DNA of 64,000 bases, taken from the NCBI GenBank assembly GCA_036873755.1, contig JAVTVY010018939.1, positions 1 through 64,000 of the forward strand. Direction: 5' to 3'. Of this stretch, positions 1 to 10,669 are shown piece by piece (position 1 is the stretch's first letter; each line of letters starts with the position of its first letter). This DNA is from Hanleya hanleyi. Taxonomy: Eukaryota > Mollusca > Polyplacophora > Lepidopleurida > Hanleyidae. The notes beneath the pieces were generated by a model that did no database searches, was not told where the DNA came from, and saw only the letters and a list, made by a program, of their open reading frames with translations. The translations under genes were made by a program, and so were the position numbers.

Positions 1-1120
1 ATTTAATCTTGGCATCCACCCCAACGTTGTTCATTAACATATTTTTCAGGCATTTGGCACAGTTGCCAGCTTCTAAGAGAAAATTCATTTAGGATTGTTT
101 TAAAGGGTAAAAAGCACTTTTAAACATGTAACTTGTTTGGCATTCTGGCTACTGGGAAAGATGTAGAGCTCAGTTCAATTGGTGGGAGATATTTCACTCT
201 TCAACTTTTTTCATGACTGATCCAAGAAATTATTAAAGGTGACTTTTTGACGATACAACCAGGAGTATTCAGATTTATTATGACCTTATCAACCGTTGTT
301 GAAGGTTTTTGTTGAAAGAAAAAAAATGAGGTTAATCCAAGATGGTCGCCTTCTAATGGTACTGACATGAACTGCTGAATGCTATACAGTAAAAACTCAG
401 TATCTTCTGCCAGTGAAATTTTGGAGTGAATGCTAGATTCCACATTATTGGGAAAATCAGTCTGTTCATGACCCGTGACATCAGCTGTGTAGCACTGTAG
501 AGTCTGTTTTTCTTTTGCCCTTCTAATCTAGGAGATTATTTCGAACTACTGAGAGCTGGCATATTTTCATGTAATATTTGCCAAAATATACATTATTCTA
601 AGCATAATGAAATCTTAAAAAATATATTATGCATCATTTTGTATCAATAAATTGTGTAAATTATCACTGGTTCAAATTAATCTCCCAGGTTAAAAGATAG
701 GACAAAGTGAAATACACTACCCAGTGCTACTTAGCCAGGGAGTAATACAGAGAATATTTGAAATTGGGAACATGAACCTTATGACTTCAGCCATAAATAC
801 ATTGTGGAATGGCCAAATACATTTTTAAATAATTCTGTTGGACAACGTATATGCTACACTGCGTGGTTTCCATTATTATGTGAATAATGAGGCGAAACAA
901 TTCTAATCCCAGCCTTTGGCAATCTGTTAGGCATTCCAACACAAGGTGTTAAGAGAAGACTAGGACTAGAGTTTTGTTCCTCACCAAGAAAGTCTCATCC
1001 TAACAATATCTAGATTTATGTTTCCAATCCCACATTCTACATGGCATTATGATATAAAATTTCGGACAAAAAAAGTGAGCCCAGTCACAATTGACAATGG
1101 AAAATCAGGTAATCAGCATA
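1..1120. other. No supported gene
   Basis: Nothing convincing is seen here. A minus-strand open frame at 201-443 (80 codons) has no recognisable domain. It lies downstream of the YqaJ-type gene and could be a decayed exon, but nothing supports that beyond the open frame. Confidence 0.4.
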
Positions 1121-2488
1121 TCAAAAATACAGCTTTCGGTGCCTTTTGACACGCATGGAGAATAACTCTGGTATAACACCATGCTTGTAAAATGCCTCAA
1201 GCTGTAATAGGCAGCATGGTGTTCTTCCACAGATTTGCATCGAAATATATTCTCTGGATCGTCATGCCACGAGTTGTCCACACTACAAAGTCGCACCACT
1301 TTCGTCCTGTCAAACCAAGCTGTCCTTGAACCTGGTAGTAGTAGGCATGGTTTGTCTTCAGTTTCAAAGCACCAGTTTTTGTCAAAACACAACAAAATGA
1401 TTTATTCATCGCAGCTTCAGCTGGTGTCAAATTTCTGTCACGATATGGGCATTTTATCTCCAGTATTCCGTTGTACTGGGGGCAGTGTGGACAATACACG
1501 AGTCCATCAGGACTAGCACCTAGGTAGGGGTGTTCAGACGACACGATTCTCGTACAGACAGAGATGGATGGGAATTCTGCTGGAAAGACACATAGCTGTC
1601 TCTGGCAATACACTCGTGCTCACTTCCCCATTTCATGGCACTTGTTTGACACTTCGGCACATAACCAAGTAAAGCCTTTAACAGATTGTCGGGTGGTGTA
1701 TCGTCTTTTCGCCGCACGATAGTTCCAAACATAGACGATGTAAGTCTCCCTGTTCTGCACTCCATCCAATAGTCATTTGTGGACTGTCCTCTTGTTGCCT
1801 CCTCTATATCTTTCGAAAGTTCTGCAGAAGTTGGTAAGTTGTTGAAGTATTTTTCGAAATGTTCAACACAGTCACTGCTAGCCAAGTCGATGTGATCACC
1901 ATACATGAACGCAATAGTGTGAAGTGGAGGAAGCTGTCGGTTTTCCTTCTCGTCTGTTTTTTCAGGAGGGAAATTTTTTAACCAGCCGGCAAGTGGGTAG
2001 CATTCTGTTAAATTTTGCCGAAATTTACTTACGTCCAAAACTGGCTGGAGGGGTAATGTCTTTGTGGCAGTTGCTGGTGTACGCTTTGTCTTCTTCCATT
2101 CGAATTTCTGGAATTTCATTTCACTTGATTTTTTTGGAGACAGTTTTCTTTTTCTAGGCATGTTCCACTTGCAAGCTTCTCTTCTTTTCCGATACATCTA
2201 CCAAGGCATAGAGAAGTGCAGCAATATGATTGCAGGATTCCCCAGCACTGAAAATAGTACAAATCATACTATTAAACTGAGTGACCAGAGATTTGGTAGC
2301 TTGAGGCCATGTTTGAAAGTTTTTGATTGTGAACAAGACCAAGTAAAACTTGGGTCGTTAGGTAGGGAAATATTTCTTTTTATTTTAGTGCGAAGAGAAT
2401 TCGAACCCAGCTGAGGTAACCCAGTGATTTGGAGCACTTCGAAGCCCCACGGGACAGACCCATCCAGCAGTTAGGACTTTCCATTGAA

Positions 2489-3610
2489 CAGGTTATGTTG
2501 AATACCACAGGGTACTATAGATACGTAAGCTGGGGTACAGTACCTCATTTGAGGTATAGTGCTATACCCCAATTGAGGTATAGTGCCATATCAATTTTAT
2601 TTTTCAAATATTTATGCATTAATTCACATATCTGTTCAAACCCTGGAGGGCATGGATCAGTTGATCACATATCTGGCCGCACTTTCTTGGTCATTTTCAG
2701 CAAACTATTTCATTAAACTTGCAGACTACACATGTAGTGACAAGTTAACAAATTGAATTAAAATGTCTGACACATCACACACATTCTGCTAGCATGGCAG
2801 TGTCAGAAATAATGGGAAGACAGGGGTCGAAATTTACACCTGTCTACCTGTCCCTGACAGGTATTTTTTGTAAGAGACAGGTAGAAAAATAAAGTACCTG
2901 TCTCTGGTGACAGGTAGCCAATAATTTCTTTTTGATGTTTAGACTTTATATTTGGTCATATTACTTCAAAGAAGGTGCTATATTATTGCATGGAAACATA
3001 TAATAATCTAAATTATAGTAACTCTATAGTAGTTCTCAACTCTGTCATTGTATCCTACATTGCAGGTCATTTTCAACGATAGCGTGTTCAGGTAGTTTTT
3101 TGTGGAGACGGGTAGAAATTATGTTTACCTGTCACCCTAGACAGGTAAATTTTTCGAAACATTTCGACCCCTGGAAGAGGACTGCATCTAATCTAGGTAT
3201 GCACATGCTAGCAGCCAGTGTGTCATTCTTTTGCCATAAAAAATCATTTATTGAGCTATTTACTACAGTTTTTTCCCGGTAATTTGCATGAGAACAGTAG
3301 ATAGAGTGTCACAATATACAGTCTAAATCTATATGTGAAATATCTCTAGCATGTACATTCAACACATTCTTCACTATTAAATAATTAGAGGATGAAATTA
3401 AAATGTGTAGTCTGTCTGTTTAATGATAATAATTTGCAGAAAAATGACCAAGATAGTGATGTGATCAACTGATCCATGCCCTCCAGAGTTTGAACAGATA
3501 TGTGAATTAATGCATAATTATTTGAAAAATAAAATTGATATGGCACTATACGGTACCTCTATACATCAAATGAGGTATAGTATCTTATACGAGGTATTCA
3601 ACTTAACCTG
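2489..3610. mobile_element. 1.1-kb long-inverted-repeat transposon inside the YqaJ gene intron
   Basis: The two ends, 2489-2740 and 3400-3610, are imperfect inverted copies about 200 bp long. Both begin CAGGTTAWGTTGAATACC and share a block around GGAGGGCATGGATCAGTTGA. The 5-bp direct repeat TTGAA flanks it at 2484-2488 and 3611-3615. No coding capacity is seen, so it is a non-autonomous cut-and-paste element. It lies wholly between splice donor 3627 and acceptor 2248 and accounts for most of the 1.38-kb intron. The superfamily is not assigned. Confidence 0.8.
2821..3173. mobile_element. 353-bp MITE nested in the intronic transposon
   Basis: Inverted ends CAGGGGTCGAAAT and ATTTCGACCCCTG match perfectly over 13 bp, and the flanks carry the short direct repeat GAAGA (2816-2820 and 3174-3178). 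The interior is built from many copies of GACAGGTA and its complement TACCTGTC, a pattern like transposase-binding subterminal repeats. The ends resemble hAT termini, but an 8-bp duplication is not visible, so the superfamily stays open. It interrupts the element at 2489-3610 and is the younger of the two. Confidence 0.75.
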
Positions 3611-4272
3611 TTGAAAATAGTACATACCCAGCTGTGCAGTTGCAATTCGCTGAGTGAACACGCCCAGTAACCTTGGAGATGCAGATCCACACCATATAGT
3701 CTGGCCTATCTTTCACATTCTTTGAGGGGTAGGATGGGATACATTTACATTTGACGAAGCAATGGCTGATCTTTTCGTCAACCACGTGATAAGCTAATCC
3801 GTGTAGGTGACCGTCTTCATAAAAAACTCGAGCATTTAGTGCTCGACGGGCCCCTAATCCTTGAGAATCAATTGTCCGGTGTTTGCTTAGAACCAAATAA
3901 TTGTAGAGTTCATTCTCTGAGAAATTTGGCACCTCTTCTACACCAGTCCATCCGCTCGGGTCTGGGACTTTCTCGCCAAGTGGAGTGACTAATTTGTCGC
4001 TTCGGGTACTTTGTGAGTCTGCGGGCAGCTCTTTCAAACCCATCGAATAGGTGCCTCTAGCTCGCGCCACGAGGTCTGACTTATTTCCAGACACTGGGAT
4101 TCCTCGGTTACGTAAGTAATTGCGTAGATCTACCATTCGCATTTTCTCGAAATCCATGTTTGCCGCCGACATTTTTTCACTGTCAGGTGTCTGTACTAGC
4201 CGGAAGTGCAGCGTGCCTAAGGGAGGTAACCTATTTTCGGGAAGAGGCTATTGACAACTAGCGGTACTCCAA

Positions 4273-4392
4273 TAATCCGTTATAACGGATTATGTGTAAT
4301 CTGTTATAATGGATTATGTGCAATCCGTAATAACGGATTAAAGGTAATCCGTTATAACGGATTAGTAGTTCGTTATATAACGGAATGGTAAT
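4273..4392. repeat. 24-bp tandem array of 20-bp palindromes
   Basis: Palindromes of the form TAATCCGTTATAACGGATTA start at 4273, 4297, 4321, 4345 and (degenerate) 4369, at exactly 24-bp steps. Copies 1 and 4 are perfect. The array begins about 100 bp upstream of the ATG of the minus-strand YqaJ-type gene. Strict spacing of just over two helical turns puts every site on a similar face of the DNA. It could be an operator-like promoter array, transposase-binding subterminal repeats, or just a minisatellite. Confidence 0.8.
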
Positions 4393-4398
4393 TGGTTA

Positions 4399-4657
4399 GC
4401 CCCGTGGGGCTTCTGGGGATTGACCTGGGATGTCGTTGTGCACACCGCAGGTCATGGTAAGAATAGACCTCAGCTCCTCGGACATCTTGTCGTAAGAGGC
4501 GACTAACGGAGGCACCCGTGGGGTTCCCGGGTGTGAAAAGGAATAGGACCCCGCCCGTGTGGTTCCCGGGTGTGAAAAGAAATAGGACCCAACGTCGTGA
4601 TATGACTGAAATATAGTTGAAAGCGACGTTAACTCGTATTCACTCACTCACTCACCC
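4399..4657 (+). mobile_element. SINE inserted in the palindrome array
   Basis: A 259-bp retroposon whose body contains GTCGTAAGAGGCGACTAACG and two tandem copies of a module around TTCCCGGGTGTGAAAAG. It ends with the molluscan SINE tail (CGTCGTGATATGACTGAA ... GCGACGTTAACTCG) and (ACTC)n. A perfect 13-bp target-site duplication, TGGTAATTGGTTA, lies at 4386-4398 and 4658-4670. The duplicated target is itself part of a palindrome unit. Confidence 0.93.
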
Positions 4658-4701
4658 TGGTAATTGGTTATAACGAATTAGTAATCCGTTATAACGGATT
4701 G
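4658..4701. repeat. Continuation of the palindrome array after the SINE
   Basis: Two more units of the TAATCCGTTATAACGGATT type start at 4661 (degenerate) and 4682 (near-perfect). They were joined to the array at 4273-4392 before the SINE inserted. Confidence 0.75.
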
Positions 4702-5005
4702 CTGGATCTCAGTTTTTATTTACTGCGCCACCAACGGAGCCTCGTACATTTACCTAGAATCCGCATCTGAAGCCCTAATCGCGAAATCAAATCTTGTTGT
4801 AAATAAGCAAGATGCTCGAAATACTGAAGCGATCTTCGTTCAATACATATAATGGTGTTCATGTCTTCTCCTACTTCATACATTTTTCATTTTGGACAAA
4901 AGATCCAGTGTGTGTTGCGCTTATGAAAGAGAGTCGAACTTCCTTGTTTTAACTTTTAAAGGTAATGGTGTAATCTGCTCCAACATAGGCTGGAATCGAT
5001 GTTTC
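4702..5005. other. No feature seen
   Basis: AT-rich sequence with no long open frame, repeat or element end. Confidence 0.4.
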
Positions 5006-5100
5006 TTAACCCTATATGGCCTGGGCGATTGGAATCTGTCCAGGTCTTGGGGGGGGGCCATCTCCCCTCCCCCGTAAACATTTTTCTTTCCCCTTTCCCA
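5006..5100. mobile_element. T-family MITE fragment (one end)
   Basis: It begins TTAACCCTATATGGCCTGGGC and runs through the G-run and C-rich block typical of this family. It is cut off exactly where the 1.15-kb direct repeat starts at 5101, so the repeat junction lies within the MITE. Confidence 0.7.
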
Positions 5101-6249
5101 TGTTCCATACAATCGATACCCATCATTCACGATATTGTATCAAATTACAAAGATCAACCTCCAAGATATTAAATATCAACTATTCAATTTAATGCCCCAA
5201 TATATCAAATGCTAACGGCTTAAGATATCTTAAGATACCAGATGTCATGAGTCTGAATTAGTGTCAAGAGTTCAAATCTCCAAGATGGTCAGCTCCAACA
5301 CGATTGCTCCAGCACTGCTAGTGGCTTTGTAATAAGATATCTAATCTCCACATGTACAGTTCTATCTCCAAAGTTTAACCTCCAGAACAAGTGTCAAAAT
5401 ATTCAACTTCAAGTCTCAATCTCCACCACGATATCAAAAAAGGTCAATCTCCACGATATCAAAATAGGTCAATCTCCAAGATATCAGGATAGGTGATCTC
5501 CGAGTAGCTACATGAATATATAGCCCTCCAAGATATCATAAACTGTTTTCCATCGTCTAGCAGAAAAAAAAATTATGTCAGGTTCTAGCAAATTATCCAA
5601 CTTCTGAAATATGAGAATCAAAATTTAGCAAAGTTATCGTTATGAATTACTCAATATGCTGATTGATAAGAGAAACAATTATGTTAAAATATATACGAAC
5701 AGAAATCATTGACATAGCATGAGCAGCAAGCGCAGATAAGGCTACGCCAATATACGGCCCGTACTGTGTGTGTTGTCACCGACTGTTCAGCTGTTGTTGT
5801 CACAGAATTGTAAAAGAATCATAAATGACAGCACGCACTGTTATCGTTTCATCAGAATAGTCTACCCCCTGGAGAACACAGAATATGATACTCTTAGCGA
5901 TATCCCTCAGCGATGTACTCTTTTGTCCTTCTTTTCGTCGGAATCCCTTGATAATATATGATATGGTGGTCATGCCCACGTTTGCCCACATCCAAGAGTT
6001 TTCAAAATGTCCGCTCTAAGAAAGTAGTACCTTATACTGTTTCTTATTAGATACTTGCGCCCCTTTCGTTGCCTTTCGTTTTACTATGTATAGCCCTGTA
6101 CGGAACACGAACCAGATAATAATCGACCTCTGACTACAGTCAGAATACACTAGGATATGGAATGTCAGGTTTCGGATCAATATTTATGTTCGGAATGTGG
6201 AACTCTTGTTTTCTGTTGACTCGTATAGTAGTTAGAGGGTTCCTCGTCA
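5101..6249. repeat. 1.15-kb direct repeat, copy A
   Basis: Nearly identical to 7093-8271; about seven substitutions and one 30-bp indel were noticed. The shared block runs from TGTTCCATAC to TTCCTCGTCA, so it has TG...CA ends like an LTR. No target-site duplication is seen outside the pair, and no clear polypurine tract. A truncated tandem duplication of a unit of about 1992 bp fits equally well. A minus-strand frame of 63 codons (5991-5800) survives in both copies and has no recognised domain. Confidence 0.8.
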
Positions 6250-6257
6250 ATGTTCTC

Positions 6258-6610
6258 GCCTTCTCGCCTAATCTGAAAATGGCGAGAAGGCGAGAAGTCG
6301 CGAAAGCGAGAATCCGTCCATTCTCAAATGCTCGCCTTCTCGACTTCTCCCCTTTTTTTAAAAGGGCGAGAAGGCGAGAAGTCGCGAACGCGAGAATCCG
6401 TCCATTCTCGTATGCTCGCCTTCTCGACTTCTCGCCTTTTTGCCACGAAGCAAAGACGAGAAAGCGAGAAGTCGAGAAAGATCTCGACTTCTCGCCTCGC
6501 AATCTCGACTTCTCGCCGCGCAATCTCGACTTCTCGCCTCGACTTCTCGCCTCGCAATCTCGACTTCTCGCCTCGACTTCTCGACTTCTTGACTTCTCGT
6601 GTCAGCAAAA
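6258..6610. repeat. CTCGCC/GGCGAG inverted and tandem repeat tract
   Basis: Made almost wholly of CTTCTCGCC and TCTCGACT words and their complements GGCGAGAAG and AGTCGAGA. These form several alternating inverted repeats and then a run of TCTCGACTTCTCGCCTCGCAA-like units from about 6480. Because no stop codons occur in the repeat, open frames of 120-200 codons appear on both strands; these are artefacts. The tract is strongly foldable. Confidence 0.9.
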
Positions 6611-6699
6611 TACAGGGCGAGTATGCGAGAAGGCGAGAGGCGGCTACCGTCTTCCATAGATTCAGTACATGCTTGCAAGCAGAAAAGCAAACAATTACA

Positions 6700-6966
6700 T
6701 AGACATTGACGCCCCCTTGACTCACCAGGGAACAGAGCACTTTCTTGGTGATAGTCCGCTAATATTACATAAGATGGTCGACCATGCAAATTGTTGAAGA
6801 ATGGACCAGGATATTTCTCAACATCAGTCGCCAGCATTAATAATCGCTGTTGGCCATATTGTTCGAAATCTGTGTACTTGCTTCTGAATCTTGTTGGTGC
6901 ATGGAAATGTAGATTGAATGGATTGTGAATATTTGCAGACTGCAACATAATGCAAACGAATAACAA
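6700..6966 (-). pseudogene. Fragment with a 2A-like motif and a protease-like N-terminus
   Basis: The minus-strand frame starting at 6966 carries LLMLATDVEKYPGP (2A-like core at 6825-6802), close to the ribosome-skipping 2A consensus D-V-E-x-N-P-G-P but with Y in place of N. It is followed by ADYHQ and GRQCLCNCLL, with a candidate catalytic Cys, like the N-termini of OTU or herpes-tegument-type cysteine protease proteins carried by some animal transposable elements (from memory). The frame then runs into the CTCGCC tract and loses meaning, so only about 90 codons look real. It lies between the two 1.15-kb repeats and may be the remnant of the element they bounded. Confidence 0.5.
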
Positions 6967-7092
6967 AAAGAGAAGGTGTAGTGCCTAACCGTTGTCATTT
7001 TGAGTGTCCTGGTGAATGAATTTCTAAAGTGAACTCCCTTTTTGTACAGCATGAAGATAAAGATTGAGGTAAAAAGGCCCACAGAAATTCCA

Positions 7093-8271
7093 TGTTCCAT
7101 ACAATCGATACCCATCATTCACGATATTGTATCAAATTACAAAGATCAACCTCCAAGATATTAAATATCAACTATTCAATTTAATGCCCCAATATATCAA
7201 ATGCTAACGGCTTAAGATATCTTAAGATACCAGATGTCATGAGTCTGAATTAAAAACAAAACAATGAAGGAGATATGAACAAGTGTCAAGAGTTCAAATC
7301 TCCAAGATGGTCAGCTCCAACACGATTGCTCCAGCACTGCTAGTGGCTTTGTAATAAGATATCTAATCTCCACATGTACAGTTCTATCTCCAAAGTTTAA
7401 TCTCCAGAACAAGTGTCAAAATATTCAACTTCAAGTCTCAATCTCCACCACGATATCAAAAAAGGTCAATCTCCACGATATCAAAATAGGTCAATCTCCA
7501 AGATATCAGGATAGGTGATCTCCGAGTAGCTACATGAATATATAGCCCTCCAAGATATCATAAACTGTTTTCCATCGTCTAGCAGAAAAAAAAATTATGT
7601 CAGGTTCTAGCAAATTATCCAAATTCTGAAATATGAGAATCAAAATTTAGCAAAGTTATCGTTATGAATTACTCAATATGCTGATTGATAAGAGAAACAA
7701 TTATGTTAAAATATATACGAACAGAAATCATTGACATAGCATGAGCAGCAAACGCAGATAAGGCTACGCCAATATACGGCCCGTACTGTGTGTGTTGTCA
7801 CCGACTGTTCAGCTGTTGTTGTCACAGAATTGTAAAAGAATCATAAATGACAGCACGCACTGTTATCGTTTCATCAGAATAGTCTACCCCCTGGAGAACA
7901 CAGAATATGATACTCTTAGCGATATCTCTCAGCGATGTACTCTTTTGTCCGTCTTTTCGTCGGAATCCCTTGATAATATATGATATGGTGGTCATGCCCA
8001 CGTTTGCCCACATCCAAGAGTTTTCAAAATGTCCGCTCTAAGAAAGTAGTACCTTATACTGTTTCTTATTAGATACTTGCGCCCCTTTCGTTGCCTTTCG
8101 TTTTACTATGTATAGCCCTGTACGGAACACGAACCAGATAATAATCGACCTCTGACTACAGTCAGAATACACTAGGATATGGAATGTCAGGTTTCGGATC
8201 AATATTTATGTTCGGAATGTGGAGCTCTTGTTTTCTGTTGACTCGTATAGTAGTTAGAGGGTTCCTCGTCA
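7093..8271. repeat. 1.15-kb direct repeat, copy B
   Basis: Second copy of 5101-6249 in the same orientation. It has an extra 30 bp (AAAACAAAACAATGAAGGAG region near 7252) not present in copy A. The match stops at CCTCGTCA, 8271. Confidence 0.85.
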
Positions 8272-9445
8272 ATCTAAGCCATATGATTGGTTGAAAAGCG
8301 GTCACATGACCAAAATGCCAGTTCGATAGCAATGGCTAGCAAGCGACTGCTAAAATACAAAACCTATACAGCTGGAAAAAAACTGAAAAAAACCCACAAG
8401 TGAGAATTTATAAAATTCGCCGAGTTTCTCTTCATATATAATGTACAGTAAATTCGTTGTCCGCATTTTCATCCCCCCCCCCCGCCAAGAGTATAAAGCA
8501 TTCTGCATGGTAACAGAACACAATACCAAACGACCTCTGGTAGGAAGATATCCGCATACATGTACCGAATTTGGAAATAATCCATTAAGGACCCGAGGCC
8601 CTATCGTGGGTGAAAATACGATGTTTTACATTATTGCCCTTCCTATACCGAAATAATTTCTGTGGTAAAGCGTTCCCCTGTCTGAGAATTTTATCGTTAA
8701 ATTTTATTTTCCGCGAACAAATTCAACATGAAATCGGATCAAGATCTAACATGAAATCGGATCAAGACCTGTCCCGTCTGAGCGCTATAGGAGATCGAGA
8801 TCGTTAACTGTATTATGTGGGGAGCCATAAGAAAACAGTCATTGAAAGTTAGTCCATTGTGCCCCATAATTTTCCTTCTGGTTGTTAGCGCTAGAACATA
8901 TACATGAAGACAACAGTTAATTGCAAGACAGTTAACTACAAGACAGAATGTGTGGATTTCACGATTGACTGCTAATGCCCCCTTGTACCGTTGATCGCTA
9001 TATTAAACAGCTTCACGGTCAATGTGAGGAGGCAGTCTTCAAAAACACATTTTCTAACTTCCATTGAAAATTTTGTCGATTTGTCATACAGATGTGAGAA
9101 GTTTTATCCTCATTTTGTGAATGCCTGCCACAAAACGGGACTTCTGAATATTTATAGCTCAGTAATCCATAAAAATCGCCTTTCACCAGTACCCGTTACG
9201 TTTTTCTTCGTTTAACCGGTTTGATATTTTCACCGTTCGTGTGAATTTGCTTTCTAATAATTTTCAAGTTATCCATCCAAACTCTTTGAAATGTGGAAAA
9301 ACATCAAATTGTTTTACTCTTTTTGGAATGTTAAATAACAATGACTGCAGTTTAAATAATTCCAGTAACGTGAAAGTCTAAAATACCTTGTGAAACGAAA
9401 TTTGACAATATTAGTTTTGAAATGCCCAGAAAAAAAATAACATGT
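8272..9445. other. No feature seen
   Basis: No gene or element end recognised. A tandem ATGAAATCGGATCAAGA duplication lies near 8728-8766, and there are short C- and A-runs. Confidence 0.4.
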
Positions 9446-9955
9446 TTAACCCTATCTGGCCTGGGTGCTTTGGGGTGAACCGCAGCCGGGAGGAGGGGTG
9501 GAAATTGCCCCCTATATAATTTCGCTATCTTCTGAGCTAGAGGGCTGAAACTTACCAAAACAAACGAAGATGGTATCCATGATGATGTCGAGGTTTTCAT
9601 TTATGGGTTTTCTTCCCATAAACTGCATGACAAATTAGTAAATACTAATCTGGTGTGAGATAAAATACATTATGTCCACTTATCCTCGCAGAGAAGCAGG
9701 AATTTTGAAGAAAAATGACGAAACCATCACAATTGTGTTATTCACATGTGACGAAAATATCACACATGGGAGCCATTTGGAACCTACTCAAGATCCTCTG
9801 CTTGAGGTATAGGCAACTAGGTTCAAAGTTACCCAAATATGATAAATTACAACGCTATACAGGTTGTCAGCTCTCACGTTTGCCGAGCGAAAAATGAACA
9901 GGGTTGCGGACCCCCCCCCCCGCTCTCCCTCCCCGCACCCAGGTCAGGTAGGGGT
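9446..9955 (+). mobile_element. T-family MITE
   Basis: The left end is TTAACCCTATCTGGCCTGGG at 9446. Inside are the family landmarks: GAGCTAG..GGCTGAAACTTACC, an ACTGCATGACAAATTAGTAA block and a GACGAAA..ATCACA block. The right end is CAGGTCAGGTAGGGG. The right-hand TTAA is mutated. Confidence 0.85.
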
Positions 9956-10117
9956 ATGGAAAATCTAAAAGGTATTAGTAGCTTGAAACAAATACCGTAT
10001 TTTTCTATTTACTTCGATTAAATTCTGGAATTGCAAATGGTTAGCAACAAATCAAACTGAATTTTTTGAATCCATACCTCGACAAATATATAATATACCT
10101 GGTCCATTGCTGTAGTT

Positions 10118-10489
10118 GCGATGTATATGGAGCCTGTTGGAGTCATATGGAGCCTATTTGCATAACCCACCGAGTAGAGGATCAAGGGTCAATTCAAAAT
10201 GGCTCCCATGTGTGATGTTTTTCGTCATTTTTCTTCAGAATTCTTGCTTGTCTGCGAGGAAAAGTGAACAAAACCTATTTTTATTTCACATCAGATTATT
10301 ATTTACGAACTTATCATGAAGTTTTTGCGAAGAAAACACACAAATATAAAAGTTGAAAATGGTGTCACGTGTCATCATGACGGCCATCTTGGATTTTTTT
10401 TACACTCCCTAGTAGAGTTTTACCCAAGGGTAAGTTTCAGCCCCATAGGCCTGGACAGGTCCCAAATCGCCCAGATCAGATAGGGTTAA
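10118..10489 (-). mobile_element. T-family MITE, truncated, inverted
   Basis: Opposite orientation to the copy at 9446-9955. It runs from GAGCCTATTTGCATAACCCA through CATCTTGGATTTTT to CAGATAGGGTTAA at 10489. The two copies face each other and could form a large hairpin. Confidence 0.85.
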
Positions 10490-10669
10490 GTCTAATTTTA
10501 TTATGCTGAAATGAAATTTCAAGTTGGTCTCCATTTGGGACCAACTATGGGTGCGTGTGGCCGAATGCAATACCCAGTGAAATCTTGTGTCATGATATCC
10601 ACATACCAAATTTGAAAAGAATCCATTCTGTCGTTCAAATTGTATTCTCTGCAAACAAAAGGACCTGCG

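Larger units (their letters stand above)
1121..4172 (-). pseudogene. SAP-SWIM-YqaJ exonuclease gene, frameshifted
   Basis: Two-exon minus-strand gene. Exon 1 (4172-3628) starts at an ATG and encodes a SAP-like DNA-binding helix pair (about residues 10-45, MRMVDLRNYLRNRGIPVSG) and then the first half of a SWIM zinc finger (CNCTAG). The donor GTATGT follows at 3627. Exon 2 starts at 2247 after TTTTCAG and completes the finger in phase as ESCNH. Next come a basic linker (PRKRK) and a YqaJ/lambda-exonuclease domain with WGSEHE, GASPDGL, LEIKCPY and YYYQVQGQ, so the acidic, E-x-K and Q catalytic positions are present. The C-terminal part ends at the TGA at 1121-1123. Three single-base frame changes break it, near 2190, 1560 and 1213. 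They are either decay or assembly errors; the intact motifs argue for recent loss. YqaJ-family enzymes digest DNA ends, and in animals such genes occur as the second gene of ISL2EU transposons (from memory). Whether this copy is host or element-borne is unresolved. Confidence 0.8.

Noticed and set aside
1105..1395. 96-codon minus-strand frame overlapping the YqaJ region
   Set aside because: It is out of frame with the catalytic motifs; a shadow of the real reading frame.
6140..6740. Several overlapping open frames of 120-200 codons on both strands
   Set aside because: They come from the stop-free CTCGCC/GGCGAG repeat words; only the first part of the minus-strand frame above about 6700 looks protein-like.
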